From Platanthera guangdongensis (taxonomy: Eukaryota > Streptophyta > Magnoliopsida > Asparagales > Orchidaceae), in contig CM077166.1 of assembly GCA_039583875.1 (NCBI GenBank), positions 88,038,564 through 88,102,563 on the forward strand: a stretch of 64,000 bases of DNA, written 5' to 3'. A program made the translations under genes and the position numbers. This document shows positions 32,610 through 45,094 of this stretch, piece after piece; position 1 is the stretch's first letter; each line of letters begins with the position of its first letter. The notes beneath the pieces were generated by a model. That model was given only the letters and a program-made list of their open reading frames with translations, was not told where the DNA came from and ran no database searches.

Positions 32610-35506
32610 AACTCTACCTTCGGATGTCGCGCATCGTCGTGCTTCGCCTGCCTACTCTAGGACTTTAGCATCCGGTCCCTGATCAATCGTATCTGAGCGT
32701 CCATATCCTCAATATACTCCGATCCAAGTGCCCTGGGGTCCTCATACTGAACCTAAGATAGCGGTGTCCGGCATTTCCTCCCGTAAAGAGCCTCATATGG
32801 TGCCATCCTAATTCTCGTCTGGTGACTGTTGTTGTAGGAGAACTCGACCAATTGCAACAGTCTCTCCCAGGGCCTCCCCGTATCCAGTATACATAATTGT
32901 AGCAGATCCTCCAGGGTCCTGATGGTCCGCTCTGTTTGACCGTCGGTCTGTGGATGGAAAGTAGTGCTAAAAGTATGCCGAGAACCAAAGTAAGCCTGCA
33001 CTTCTCTCCACTCCCTAGAAGTGAATCGACCATCACGATCTAAGACAATCGTCCTGGGGACCCCGTGGTATTTGACGAACTGTTCCACAAACAACCTCAC
33101 CAAAACAGTAACTGGGCTGTCCTTCCTAATAGGTATAAACTGGGCCACCTTGGTCAATCTGTCGACAATGACCCAAACAGAATCGTGGCCCGAGTAGGAG
33201 AGTGGAAATCCGTGCACAAAATCCATTGCAATATCCTCAAACTTCCACTCAGGGACTGGAAGCGGCTGTAGCAACCGTCCAGGGCTCTTGAATTCTGCCT
33301 TTACTCGCTGGCAGGTCTCGCAGTGTGTCACATATAAGATGATCTCCCTCTTCATCTCCGGCCAATACATGCTCTTACGTAGATCAGCTTTCATCTTGGT
33401 GATACCGGGGTGCACTAAGTACTGAGTACAGTGGGCCTCCCTAAGTATATCCTCCCGGATACCACCTCCTGTGGGTATATAAACACGACCGCGGAAATGA
33501 ACGAGGCCATCAAGAAAAGAATAATCACCTGGCATGCCCCCTTCCAGGGCCCTAAACACTAGCACCAAAGCTGCATCCAACCTCTGTTGTACCCTGATGC
33601 GCTCTCGTAGATCACATTCCACGATCAGGGAGTTCATATACTCCCGGTAGATTTCTGGCTGGGACTCGTTAACGAATGAAATGTCTATATCCTCTAACAT
33701 CCACAATAGCTCATAGACATCACTCGAGTCTCTGGTACTGAGGTGCTGGCTCTCCTACTCAAGGCATCTGCCACGGTGTTCGCTTTCCCCAAATGATAAT
33801 GCATGGTATATTCATATTGGTATAAGAATTCAAGCCAGCACCGAGCTCTAAGTCATAATGAACCCCATATAGATAATGTCTCCAGATTTTTAATGCAAAT
33901 ACCACCGCCCCGAGCTCTAAGTCATGTACGGGGTAATTCTATTCATGCTTCTTCAAATGCCTTGAAGCATAGGCGATGACATGCCCGTGCTGCATCAAAA
34001 CTGCACCCATCACCTAATATAAGGCATCAGTATATATGTGAAATCCTTCCTTCCCAGATGGAAGTGCAAGGATAGGGGAAGGGGTGAGCCCGTCCTTTAA
34101 CTCCTGAAATGCCTCCTCGCACTTCTCCGTCCATATAAAAGCTGCTTCCTTCTTCGTCAAGGATGTGAGGGGGAGTGTTATCCTCGAGAACCCCTCTATG
34201 AACTTGCGATAATATCCTGCGAGCCTTAGGAAACTGCGTATGTCTGATGCTGACCTTGGCTGCGGCCAATCTCTAACTGCCTGCACCTTGGCTGGGTCTA
34301 CGGCCAACACTGCCCTACTGATAGTGTGCCCTAGGAATGCCACTTCCTGCAACAAGAACTGGCACTTGGAGAACTTTGCATACAATTGGTGCTCTCTCAT
34401 CTTCCCCAAAACCAAGGCCAAATGCTGAGTATGGTCTTCTTGTGTCTGGGAGTAGATCAGTATATCATCGATGAAAACTATAACGAATCTGTCCAAGTAA
34501 GGCTCGAAGAAGAGGTTCATCAAGCTCATGAATGCAGAAGGCACATTCGTGAGCCCAAATGGCATCACTGTGAACTCATACAATCCATAGCAGGAACTAA
34601 AAACTGTCTTCGGAATGTCCTCCTCCTGGATCCGCAGCTGATAGTACCCCGATCTCAAATCTAACTTGGAGAACCAGAAGGCTCGCTGAAGATGATCAAA
34701 TAGCTCGTCGATCCGGGGTAGCGGGTATGTATTCCAGACCATCAACCAGTTCAGCTCCCGGTAGTCGATGCAGAGATGTAGGGAGCCATCCTTCTTCTTG
34801 AAAAATAACACCAGAGCTCCCCACGGTGATGAGCTCGGTCAGACAAACCCTTACTCAACCAGCTCCTGTAGCTGAGTCTTGAACTCTGCTTGCTCCTTTC
34901 GGGCCATCCCGTACGATGCCCGAGATACGGACCTAGCTCCTGGCACCAACTAAATACGGAACTCTGTGTCCCTGGCCGGTGGTAATCCTGGCAATTTCTC
35001 CGGAAACACGTCGGAAAAATCCCGAACTACCGGGAAATCCACAATAGGAGTCTCTGCTCCCGCCATCTCAAAGCAGATAATGTACATATCCTCTACTTAT
35101 AGGTGGGATTTGACAGCCTGTACAGATGATAATAAGAGATGGGAGACGAGTCTAATACCTTCAACGATGACGTGGGAGTCTCTGTGTATCAAGTTGATCC
35201 TCCTCGATGGGTAGTCAATCTGGGCATCATTCCAATATAACCAAGTCCTGCCCAAGATCAAGTCGAAATCTGGCATCTTCAGAATCGTCGCAGGCGCTTC
35301 ACAAGTCTTTCCACCGATTTCTGCCTCCATATTGCACTTCGCAGATGATAGTAGTACCGACCAATCGGGTAGCCTTACTCTTATCATTGAGCCCGTGAAT
35401 CATTCGACGCTGTCCAATCCTTCAACGATGGCTTCTGATATGAACGAGTGTGAAGCACCCGTATCGAAGAGTCTATGAGCGGGATTGCCGCTGATGAATA
35501 CTATGC
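32610..35506 (-). pseudogene. pol: Tekay-3 pol (degenerate, truncated)
   Basis: Exon 2 starts at 35506. Protease keeps DTGASHSF, then meets TGA at about 35400 where Tekay-2 has Arg. RT (34811-34014) retains [20 protein letters not shown] and the catalytic FIDDILIYS. RNase H is damaged: around 33830-33860 about 60 bases are lost. Integrase (33706-32753) keeps CETCQR and the DDE blocks AMDFVHGFP, LDRDGRF and TERTIRTLEDLL, then ends at the gypsy-X junction before the chromodomain. Stops and frameshifts make it a pseudogene. Confidence 0.88.
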
Positions 35507-35613
35507 CTGAGGTTGATTGAGTTTCAAATGGGTAGGCATTTTTCGTGGTAAAGATTATGTAAAATAGTAATACTAAAGGAACATGTCTTAATTTCATAAC
35601 ATAAATTATATAC
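35507..35613 (-). other. Probable spliceosomal intron between gag and protease (Tekay-3)
   Basis: The exon ends ATCACAG at 35614. The segment begins GTATATAATTT (35613) and ends CAACCTCAG (35507), followed by GCATAG. It is 107 bases and AT-rich. It sits at exactly the same codon as the 100-base segment in Tekay-2, with the same split Gly codon, but the interior sequence is very different. Unspliced, gag would read GGT ATA TAA and stop. Removing it puts protease in the gag frame. Boundaries are conserved while the interior is not, which is how introns evolve. Confidence 0.7.
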
Positions 35614-36737
35614 CTGTGATGACTTCCTCCGAATTTCTCGGCTCAGCGAGTTCCAATGCATACATCTGCTCATGTCCTCTGTCTCATCCAAAAGGTCCTC
35701 GGCCTCGGCCCCAACCTCAACCTCGTCCTCGACCTTGACCCTGCTGTACTAGAGGGGCCACCGAAGGTGGATGAGGAAGTGGACGAAACCGATGCGGGCA
35801 CTCAGATCTAATATGGCCCGACTTATGGCACTCGAAACAAACTATCGATCGCTGTCCACGATCATCTTGTCTCATCTGGCTATGTGTTTGTGGTGGTGGA
35901 GGAGCTGGTGCTGCAGGGAGTCCCTACTCCTGCCTGTAGTTGGGACGATAACATCCTCCACCTCTCCTGTGCCTAATGACTCTGCCCCTCTGCGAGTCCC
36001 GACTGATCTCCCCAAAGAACGACCCATCCAGTGGTCCCTTCCCTCTGTTCTGCACCATCAGCTGGTCTGCCTCCAGCTTCTTGGCCATCTCAATGATCTG
36101 AGCTGACGTATCGCGAGAGATGAATAAGTGGGCCTGCCTCAGATCGTCTCTAAGGCCCCGGTAGAATCTCTTGGCATACCTCCCATCGTCTGTATCAAGT
36201 ATCCCCACGAACCTGGCAAGGTGAGAAAACTCCCTCTGGTACTTAATCACCGACCTGGTTCCTGCTTGAGATTCAAGAACCTCTCTTCTAACTCATCATG
36301 ATCCGTGGTGGACACAAAATGGTCCAAGAATACTTCGCCGAACTCCTCCCAGGATATTTCTGACAGATCTCTATCTACATAGGTGAGTCCATAATGGACT
36401 TCCACGACATCTTTGCATGGGCATCCAGTGTAGTAGTCGCCAAATGAACTGCCTCGCTGACAGGGCAGCTGACGCCTGCCAGCATCTCATGTATAGCCTC
36501 GAGCCATTCCTCCATTTTTACCGCGTTCTCCGTCCCATGGTACATGGGCGGGGACAAACTCTTGAACGCACTTAGCCAGTTTAATCCCAGATTCGGCAGC
36601 GGCGCCGAAATGTGCTGGGCCCTGAAGGCCTCAAGGATGGTCGTCAAGGTCTGGACCATCTCTGTTTGTAGAAAAGGAGTGGGATCCGGAGGGTAAGGAG
36701 CCACACTCTAGGGTACATCGACCCTGGGAGGCTGCAT
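35614..36737 (-). pseudogene. gag: Tekay-3 gag (frameshifted)
   Basis: It starts at ATG 36737 (MQPPRV), as in Tekay-2. Core blocks EWLEAIHEML, EFGEVFLDHFVS and EFSHLARFVG are visible, then a CX2CX4HX4C zinc knuckle (CFECHKSGHIRSEC) and an RG-rich tail. One base is missing near 36390 and another in the LNLK-Q-G region near 36275. The second loss is at the same place as in Tekay-2. There are further stops, such as one near 35924. Confidence 0.83.
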
Positions 36738-36919
36738 AAAGGTAAGGTTTATATTAGAATTTGCCTAACTCATTATTTATGTGGACTGTTTTATGTGACG
36801 TTTTACACATGGGCACACCATTGCATCCGCTGCATAGTTTGTCCGCAAACTAATGCTCGAGTGGGGTGTTCCAGTGCCGTGAACTTCTCTTATGATCGTT
36901 TGTTCAAGTGATACCAGTT
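36738..36919 (-). other. Tekay-3 leader with primer-binding site
   Basis: This is 182 bases between LTR and gag. TGGTATCA (36916-36909) lies three bases after the LTR end, as in Tekay-2, and matches the first eight bases of the initiator tRNA-Met complement. Confidence 0.75.
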
Positions 36920-39900
36920 TGTAAGACCCCTCACCCTTACCAAGGACTTAACCCAGTTTTATGCCCAGAACCGCCGTCTTACGGTGGCACTAACACGCGG
37001 GTTAGTCCACACCGCAACACTCTGATTCTGCTAGCTAGTACGATCATATAACCTGTTGGCCAAAAGAGAGTAAGAAGTAAAAGCAGTATGAAGCAACCAG
37101 TAGTCCACAAGTCACAGCACTATCTCATAATAAATATAGTACATCAGTCCATCATGAGTTATATAAAATAGAGAAAAAGGGCTTATGCCCAGTATATAAT
37201 GAAAAATACCACTCTCATAAATGACAACAAGCGGAAGCTACACTATCCTCAGAAGACTCGTCCCACCTGACGTCGAGCTGCATTAGTAGTAGTGGGTGGA
37301 GGTGGTATCAGCTCCTCACATCCTGCCACCTCATCCTACTGGTGCTCCATCTCCTCGGGCTCCTAAAATGATTGGTCACACCGACCGTTAGTCTAAAAGA
37401 CTAAGTCATTTCCTCTGCACCTCGCCCCGCAACTCCTAGGCACTGGGCGGGAGGACAAAGCAGAGGACAACAAGGGGTAAAACAAGGAAGCAGGTGATAA
37501 TGGAACTATACTAACAAGTAGATATACATCAATATCTCTATTGTAGCAGTTCTATATATATAGTGCATGAAGTAAAAGAACTGAACAGGAACAAGTATGT
37601 GCAGTAAATAAATAGTACTGGAAGTAAGCCGAGTAAAGACAGTAAGTAAAATAAACTACTACTACCATCAAGAAGTATCTTAACTTATATGAATTACAAA
37701 CATATAAGTTAAGGTTTCCAGAAATATAATTTATCATATAAAAGAGTCTATACTAATTTATATGTTAAGGATCCATGGTGCGCATGAACTAGTTATGAAT
37801 GTATGACATGCATGCGTTTTATGGTTCATACAAGTGCAACTTACACACACGACTCTGTGACCACAGACCTTTAGTTCCCACTTTTTGGAGCTAGCATCAC
37901 TCTTGCACCACCGTTGTGGCTACGATAGCAGTGGAGCAGGCGTCTCCATTCCTATGTGGGTATCACATTACCAGGCATAGACCTCCCATACGCCTCTGTA
38001 CATGTCCTAGGTGCACTCTGGAGTCTCTGCGTAGTATTTGCTGGCTACCCACTAGTCTTTTTAGTCGAGTGTGTGTTTTCGGGGATCGTCCTCCAGACCG
38101 CAACGTAAAACAACCCACTGGCCCCTCAAACCATCTCACCTCGTCAGAGCCACCATACTGCCATCGGTGTGACGATTGGCCCAGTACCGCATGACCCGCC
38201 ACAAGTTTATGCACATGCAAGATATTCCAACCTGAGCCTCCAACTCGTAGGACCAAACTGTCCTGAAACCCTCCAACCCATCACGGGTGAGATTGCACAT
38301 TTGTGCCTTAGTTCTGAATCCCTCCAACCCTCCTCGGGTGAGAATGCACATTTGTGCGTTTATTCAAATCCCTCAAACCCATCATGGGTGAGAATGAACC
38401 ACGATGCATTAACCTATTAGACTACTCTTGTCTAGTGTTAGTTACACCTAGTAGTTTAGTGTTAATCCCAAGACTGCGCAGGGCATGCCTGGTGAAGGGC
38501 TCTCGAGGGCACTAGGAACTACGATGGACTGAATCCCAAAGCTCCAATTCTCAAGGATATTTACTCTTATTAGTGTCTACCCCTTGTCCATATTCTATTC
38601 TTATTATTACTCTGGAGTGATCCTAGTGACTTAAGATGTTAATAGAAGGGCGACGGTCTTCCGCCGGCCTTTGTTATAATTTCTATCCTAAGACTTGCGC
38701 TCCATTGCTTGTAACCACGAAATGACCTATAGTAGACGAACCAGGGTTTATTCTCCCAAAATAATTACCATCTGAATGTTTATTCTTATCCCCCTGCGGT
38801 GCTAGTAATATATACTATCTGAGCTAGACGCAACCCATGACCTACTACCACCCATAAAGTACGACTTCCAATTTCTTAGCCAAAGTAACCCTAACCATTT
38901 ATCATGGGATGGTATGATATATCATATTGATTATGTGGAGTTTTCACTATTTTTCTAAATCGTATGACCCTAAATTAAATCCATTAATTAAGTGGCCTAG
39001 GTCACTTTATACAAGAAGTACTATATCAAATGATCCCCCTGGTCTAATAAATATTCCTGATGATCATCTAGGCTAATTATTTTTCATTTCCAAGATTTGT
39101 AATTTTCCCATTTATATTTCCATTTAATTTTCATTTAAGTTAAATCCATGAATTGGCCACTTTACAAATGAAGTACATAAAATATGTTTCTAAAAATTCT
39201 AGAAACATTATTGCAGATTTACATTACTGAAATAATACCAAATACAAAAATTCATGGTCCTAAACATTAATTTGGTTTACCAACACTCATATGACAAATA
39301 TTACAAAAATGCCATTATTTGGATTTGAAACCTATATAAGAATCCAAAAATATCAAGAAAATTACACAAGGTCACAATCACATAATTAAATCACTAGGAA
39401 TGTTTCCATAATATTCCCACTGTAATGTCCATCATGTTTTAAATAATTCCATAAAGAGAAAAATTGTAAATTCTACATAATTCCAAAATATAAGCATCTA
39501 ACAGACCCATAAAATTTTCCATGGGTTAAATATGACTCCCTTGAGTTCTTAACAAAATTTGAGAATTTTAAATCAACAATAACCCTATTTTCAAATTTTT
39601 ATTCTAAAATGGCCTAATACTAAAAAATTCTGAATAATGGGATTTTTGATCCCAAAAATCTCATTACTTCTGTTGAAGGTATATTTCACCCTAATAATCC
39701 TCTGACCAAAATTTCAGACTTTTCATGTTCCAAATGGGCTAAGTCCCCATTATATAGATTTTTGCTAAAGGCACCCCAAGCCTATATTCATCATACACAT
39801 GCAAGTGGGTTTACCCAACATGCAGATGCCCAAATTGGCTAAAATTTTTATCATGGTCTTATATTGACCCAAAGTCCATGCCACTAAACTTTGGGGCCAT

Positions 39901-41505
39901 TCCAAGCTATATTGCTCCCAATATTTCCTTAATTTAAGTATATGTATTTTCATAAAAACTATAGGAAAATTTCTTCCAAAAATTCTCATATTTTTTCAGG
40001 GTCTAAGTTTGACCTATGCAAGCACATACCCAAAATTTTGGGCCATGTGGACTGTGGTTTGGCATGGTCATTCAATCAAATTTCTGCCCCAGCGTAGGAC
40101 CAGTCCTAGTAGATTGGTCCTACAGGGAGATCTACTGTCCCAAATATGGACTTTATGGTGGCAAACGAAAGATAAGACCTAGGCCTACAATTTTCAAGTT
40201 GATGTCTTGTTCTGAAAGTTCCTTTAAGTGGCCTATTTTTAACATGAAAAAACTGTGTAAAAGTGTTCCATATAATGCATTGTTCATTATCAAAATTATT
40301 CATCAATCATATGAAATGAAACAGACGACATCCATTCATCCCCTACCTCCAGCCAACGGCTGGGATGAGCCCGACCTGGATCAACAAGATTTCTCATTTC
40401 TGGCCACTTGGGCCGGCGCCACCGCCGGCGTTTATTGCCACCAACTTCGTTGAGGTGGTGGCTGGCATTTCCCGACGGTGAGGCTACCGGAGGCGGCACC
40501 TCCGGTGATCCCGAGCATGAGGAGAAAGCTCAAATTTTTACTATCGGCTCACATGATATCGGGCTCAATTGAGCCCGATGTCTCACCTAGTCGATCTATG
40601 ATTCTAGTATGATGAGAGATGAAGCGAAACAGACTAGAATTGAGGCTTGGCGGCAGGTTTGGCGGCGGTGTGCCATGGCCGAGCTTGCTCCGGCGAGTCC
40701 TTCCCATTTCCTGGTTTCTCCAGCAATTTCCTTGTTCCAGATGTCGATTTCCACTCGCCTGAGCTCACTGAAGGTGATGGTGGGCTTTCGTTTAGCTAGG
40801 AGTGGCTGTATAGGGAGTTAGGTTCAAGATGGGGCTCAGCCAAGCTTAGGAAGCTTCACCCATGGTGCCAAGTGGCCATCCAGCACATATTCCCTCTAGA
40901 ATGAGCTGGGGAAGCTTTTCAGGTTGCCTTGGACAAAAGGAAGGAGGACCACATGGCCCTCATCTTCTTTTCTCCACCTTCACTGTCCTAAAATTCCCAT
41001 TTTACCCCCATGCATGCATTCTCTCTCCTAATTCAGAGGGGTAGGATCTGTCTTTGACCACTTAGGTTGGTCATGGGCCATGGTTAGTGGACTTGGTCAA
41101 CTAGATGAGTGGGCTGACCCCACCTGAAGGTCATGGACTCTATGACACCACCCAACTTGGGTTGGGCCATGGTGGTGTCCCACTTGGACTAAGTGGGCCT
41201 TTAGGTGTAGGTTTGACCAAATTAAAATTAGGGTTGACTTCGGTCAACTCTAGTCAATTGGTGACCTTGTGATATGGCTTATGGTTCCCTTAGGTTGGTG
41301 TTAGTGTTAGGGATGCAGTGGTGGAATCTATGTGTGGCTAGGACCCTAATTTGGGGCTGGTTTGACTTAGACTACCTTGGGCCCTGTTGTGGGCCCCATG
41401 TGACTAACCCTAATCCCATGGTTCAAACCTAGCCTAAACCCATGCCCCACCACATGCCCTAACCCAACCTAAGTAGAGGGGTCTAATTATAAGTGGGATG
41501 TTACA
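36920..41505 (-). repeat. Tekay-3 5' LTR (4586 bp)
   Basis: On the - strand it begins TGTAACATCCCAC at 41505 and ends GGGGTCTTACA at 36920. It is diverged from Tekay-1/2 LTRs but has the same order of blocks: U3 with fewer W-boxes (about seven in 41050-41380), a GC island at 40330-40960, an AT-rich middle at about 38860-39950 and a minisatellite at 38262-38405. No genes are supported. Confidence 0.9.
38262..38405 (-). repeat. Minisatellite in Tekay-3 LTR
   Basis: Three units of about 55-60 bases contain ccctccaaccc...cgggtgagaatgcacatttgtgc. They correspond to the arrays at 6001 and 7690 but have diverged. Confidence 0.7.
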
Positions 41506-41621
41506 AAATGGTCCATGACCGAACGATGCCAATATAACCGATAACCGGTTGAAATGGAGTGTACGAGTGAGAAAACCAGCCCAGATTAGTCAGAAAAGCA
41601 CTATAAATATCAGACTCATCA
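41506..41621 (-). repeat. Athila-2 3' LTR, first 116 bases
   Basis: On the - strand it starts TGATGAGTCTGATATTT at 41621 and continues with aatctgggct, like the Athila-1 LTR start. It is preceded by the tract gtttaagtatggtggtg. It is cut at 41505 by Tekay-3. Confidence 0.75.
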
Positions 41622-42265
41622 CACCACCATACTTAAACATTTGCTCATCCCGATCAAATCATCTCTCTGTGAACTAGAAAACACCTAGCTGGCTTAGAAA
41701 TTTCCAAATAAAGTAAAGCGAGAAAACAAATACTACATGGGCATAGAAAATTTAATAGATACAAGTTGTAATTATGCTACAAAGTTTATAAATTTCGACA
41801 GCTGTAAATAAATATTGTAACTAATCAAAAATAAAATCCCGGAGAATCGTTCGGTCATGGGTAGGAAGAAAGTAGGAAGGCCACTCAGTTGAGCATTGTC
41901 AAAGACCGGGGCTCGGGATCACATCTAAATAAATCCATCAATGTCGGGGACCATACGCTTGCCCGTTCACACTCTCTCCACAGTGCTAGTATGAATCAAG
42001 CGTAAATCTGTAGGGCTTTAGGAAAATAATGAGGCTTGGGTATATACGTAGGTAAGGACGCAAAACGATAAAAATGATGGCTACGCAGAACCCAAATGAG
42101 CTCATACAAATGCAATCCTCTCGCCAACAAAACATTCTTGTGCACCACACCACCAGACTTGAACTTGACAACACGGGTGTGTGCACCGCCTATCCCACAA
42201 CAATAACACAAATAGATTATTCATTTTCACTTTCTTTTTTATGCAATCAGCACACACACACACAC

Positions 42266-42361
<96 letters not shown>

Positions 42362-43518
42362 TTTTTCCAGATTTTTATAATACACTTTCAGCCAAATTTT
42401 TAAGAAAACTTCACTGCACGACAATATAACAACATCATAGCCACAACACCAATAGAAGAATTAACATACTAAATACATCGAGCTTGGGGTGTGCAACTGG
42501 AAAAGGTTTTTGGCTCTGGTGATCGCGAAGTGGGGCTAAATCAACAGGAAGGGTAGGCTCAAAATAGGCTAACAATGATTATCATTAGGACGGGTACAAG
42601 GCTCAACCGGGCCAAAAAGATGGACTACATCACCCTCACGCTAGACCAACCATGTACCAATGAATCGAGTGTAGCTTAGGGCAAGTTCTTAGCCACCGAG
42701 AAAAATGATCCCTCCTCCCGACTCGAGCAATACGAGGCTAGTGGCGGCTACACACATTTTTTACACTACCGTTTGATTACTCCAGATTCAACACTTTTGA
42801 GTAGCACAAATAATATTTAGAAATGAAGAAAAGGTTTAAAACTACGTGCATAGAGAAAAATTAAATGTATACTATTTTTACACACCATGAGCACTCGATT
42901 AGGAGCACTACACGAGTTTCACAGTACTCTATCCTAAAATCCTAAGCTAGCACCCTTTTTTAAAGTTAACACAAAAGAAATAAATTTGACTTGAGTCGAG
43001 CTCATGCTTAAGATCGCGCTCATGTGGTTGCAGGTGCATGATTCGGACATGATAATATGGAAACAGAAAATGAGAATATACTTTTGGTATGAAAGTGTTA
43101 ATAGTGCATGTGCATATGTAACCCGCATAACTATACACCACCAGACTTAAACTAAACAATCTATCAAAGATTTGCAATAAAAATAGAGAGATAAAAGTTG
43201 TGGGAGAGGTTACCCCATGCTCAGCAAATGAGCATACCAGAAGATTGGCGTTAATTTCAGTAGCAAGTCCGCGGCCCAAACGAACTCCACCTGCATAATA
43301 GAATATCTCCAACCATGCATACTATAAGAATATAATAACAGCAGCATAATTGAGCAAATTAAAAGCGACAAAATTGGGTTGTCTCCCAAAAGACGTTTTC
43401 TTTACAGTCCTTAAGGTGGACCAAATACCTGTATTAGCAGTTATGTAAATATTTTTTTACACTCCTAGGCAAAAGAAAATCCAAGAAACAAATGTATGCA
43501 AAACAACTAATATAGGTT
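41622..43518 (-). other. Athila-2 3' non-coding region
   Basis: There is no envelope-like gene. The motif aagt(c/a)tggtggtg recurs three times on the - strand (at 41622, about 42150 and 43139), each resembling a polypurine tract. A cttttgggagacaacc block at about 43380 follows the integrase end, as usual in Athila. It is homologous to 21744-22800 of Athila-1. Confidence 0.7.
42251..42359. repeat. (CA)n(TA)n microsatellite
   Basis: About 16 bases of CA repeats are followed by about 90 bases of nearly perfect TA repeats. It is absent from the homologous place in Athila-1, which is T-rich there, so it expanded after the two copies separated. Open frames across it are artefacts. Confidence 0.95.
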
Positions 43519-44739
43519 ACATCCATTGGGTTCTTGCAGCAATATGCAGTGCACGTCTTTATCGATGACCTTCCCCTCAAATCGCTTCAAGCGAAGCTCG
43601 TCTACTTTGAAAGTGCCATCCTTGTCGTCCCAAATCTCTATCGCGCCATATGGAGAGGCACTCACCACCGTGTAAGGGCCGCTCCATCTGTATTTTACTT
43701 CCTGGTAAATAGCCGCAGGCTTGAATTATACAAAACAACCGGATCATCCAGCTTGAATTCTTTGTGCGAGATCTGTCTATCATGACAGCGCTTGGTTCTT
43801 TCCTTATATATGCTCGTGCTCTCATAAGAACCCATGCAAAATTCGTCGGGCTCGCAAAGCTGACCAAGTCGCTTGTCAGAAGGCTCTCTAAAGTCCATGT
43901 AGAACAATTTTGTGGCCCACAATGCCTTGTTCTCCAATTTGACAGGAAGGTGGCATGATTTGCCAAATACCATTTGGAAGGGTGACATCCCTATCAGTGT
44001 CTTGAACGCAGTAATCCCAAAGAGCATCATCCATCTTCTTTGCCAACTCCTTTCGGTTGGAGTGGATAGACTTTTCTAAAATCCGCTTCAGTTATCTATT
44101 TGAAATCTCCACTTGCCCGCATGTCTGAGGATGGTAGGCCAAAGAAACCTTGTGGTGAACACCAAACCGTTTCAGCAGTTGCGTGAATTGCTAGTTGCAG
44201 AAATGGCTACCCCCGTCGCTAATTCTAGTTCTTGGTGCACCAAAGCGGGAGAATATATTCCTATGAATGAATTGGAGCACGGTGCGATATTCATTCGATG
44301 CAACCACCTCTGCCTCCAACCATTTGGACACATAATCCACAACAACTAGGATGTACTGCTTCCAATGCGACATGGGGAAAGGACCAATAAAGTCAATCCC
44401 CCATATGTTGAATAACTCACAAACCAGCATATTGTTCAAGGGTATTTTGTCTCGTCGAGCAATTTTCCCTATGCGCTGACATTCGTTGCACTCTTTAACG
44501 TGTGTAAAAGAGTCACAGAATAACGTAGGCCAAAACAAACCACACTATAGTACCTTGCGAGTAGTCCGCGCGGCTCCAAAATGCCCTCCAGCCTCACGAT
44601 CATGACAATGCCTCAGAATCTCTTTAACTTCCAGCTCGGGGACACAACGTCGGATAACCCCATCAGCACAGGTGCGAAACAGTAGTGGATCCTCTGAGAG
44701 ATAATACTTGACGTCTGAGAAAACTTCTTCTTTTGTTGA
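43519..44739 (-). pseudogene. Athila-2 integrase
   Basis: The zinc finger (HCHDREAGGHFG...ECNECQRIG) lies in 44620-44450. The DDE core is visible as GIDFIGPF, RISDGGSHF and [11 protein letters not shown]. The C-terminal part ([17 protein letters not shown], then VDELRLKRFEGK) runs to about 43519. A stop near 44191, frameshifts around 44030-44100 and others break it. A solo LTR is inserted at its N-terminal border. Confidence 0.82.
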
Positions 44740-45094
44740 TGCTAAAGTAGCGAACGAACGACAAAAGAACAAGTCGAATTTTGAATAATGCAAAGTTTAT
44801 TATCCAAAAACGATATGTATTACAAAGATATGCTCTCCCTTATATAGAATGGAGGAGAGATGAGAGAATACAAATAAGAGATGTGGGACTAAAAATTTAC
44901 AGGAATAAGCTGACTATACAGAACAAACCGCACAATCCGTCCGGTCTCCAAGCCGGCTGAGACAAACCGCCAGACTGCCCGGCTACCAAACAGCAACAGC
45001 ACAGCAACCAACCTGCTGAAGGGAAACTGCCAGACCGCGCGGTCTCCAACCCACCAAGACAGACTGCCAGACCGCCCGGTCACCAACTTCAACA
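44740..45094 (-). repeat. Solo LTR (355 bp) with perfect TSD GTTGA
   Basis: On the - strand it starts TGTTGAAGTTGGTGACC at 45094 and ends CTACTTTAGCA at 44740. GTTGA flanks it at 44735-44739 and 45095-45099. It carries a TATA box (- strand TATATAA, 44846-44840) and a poly(A) signal (AATAAA, - strand, 44801-44796). It interrupts Athila-2 pol between the ALPPYLTYQ region and FSDVKYYL. The small size and layout resemble copia LTRs. No internal sequence remains, so it arose by LTR-LTR recombination. Confidence 0.85.

Larger units (their letters stand above)
32610..41505 (-). mobile_element. Tekay-3, Ty3/gypsy chromovirus, 5' part
   Basis: On the - strand this has a 5' LTR (41505-36920), leader, gag, probable intron and pol down to the middle of integrase, where gypsy-X interrupts it at 32609. 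It is clearly related to Tekay-2 but much more decayed, with many CpG-type transitions, frameshifts and small deletions. Its LTR terminus at 41505 abuts an Athila LTR, so Tekay-3 inserted into Athila-2. The expected target copy is AAATG (41506-41510). The 3' end should lie left of the window. Confidence 0.88.

Noticed and set aside
42074..42429. Frames of 82-109 codons encoding alternating Tyr-Ile runs
   Set aside because: They are translations of the TA microsatellite on either strand.
41622..43518. Envelope-like gene of Athila-2
   Set aside because: Some Athila elements carry an env-like frame after integrase, but no long frame, signal peptide or membrane protein is seen here; frames of 64-121 codons on the - strand at 42934-43312 are broken and not conserved in Athila-1.
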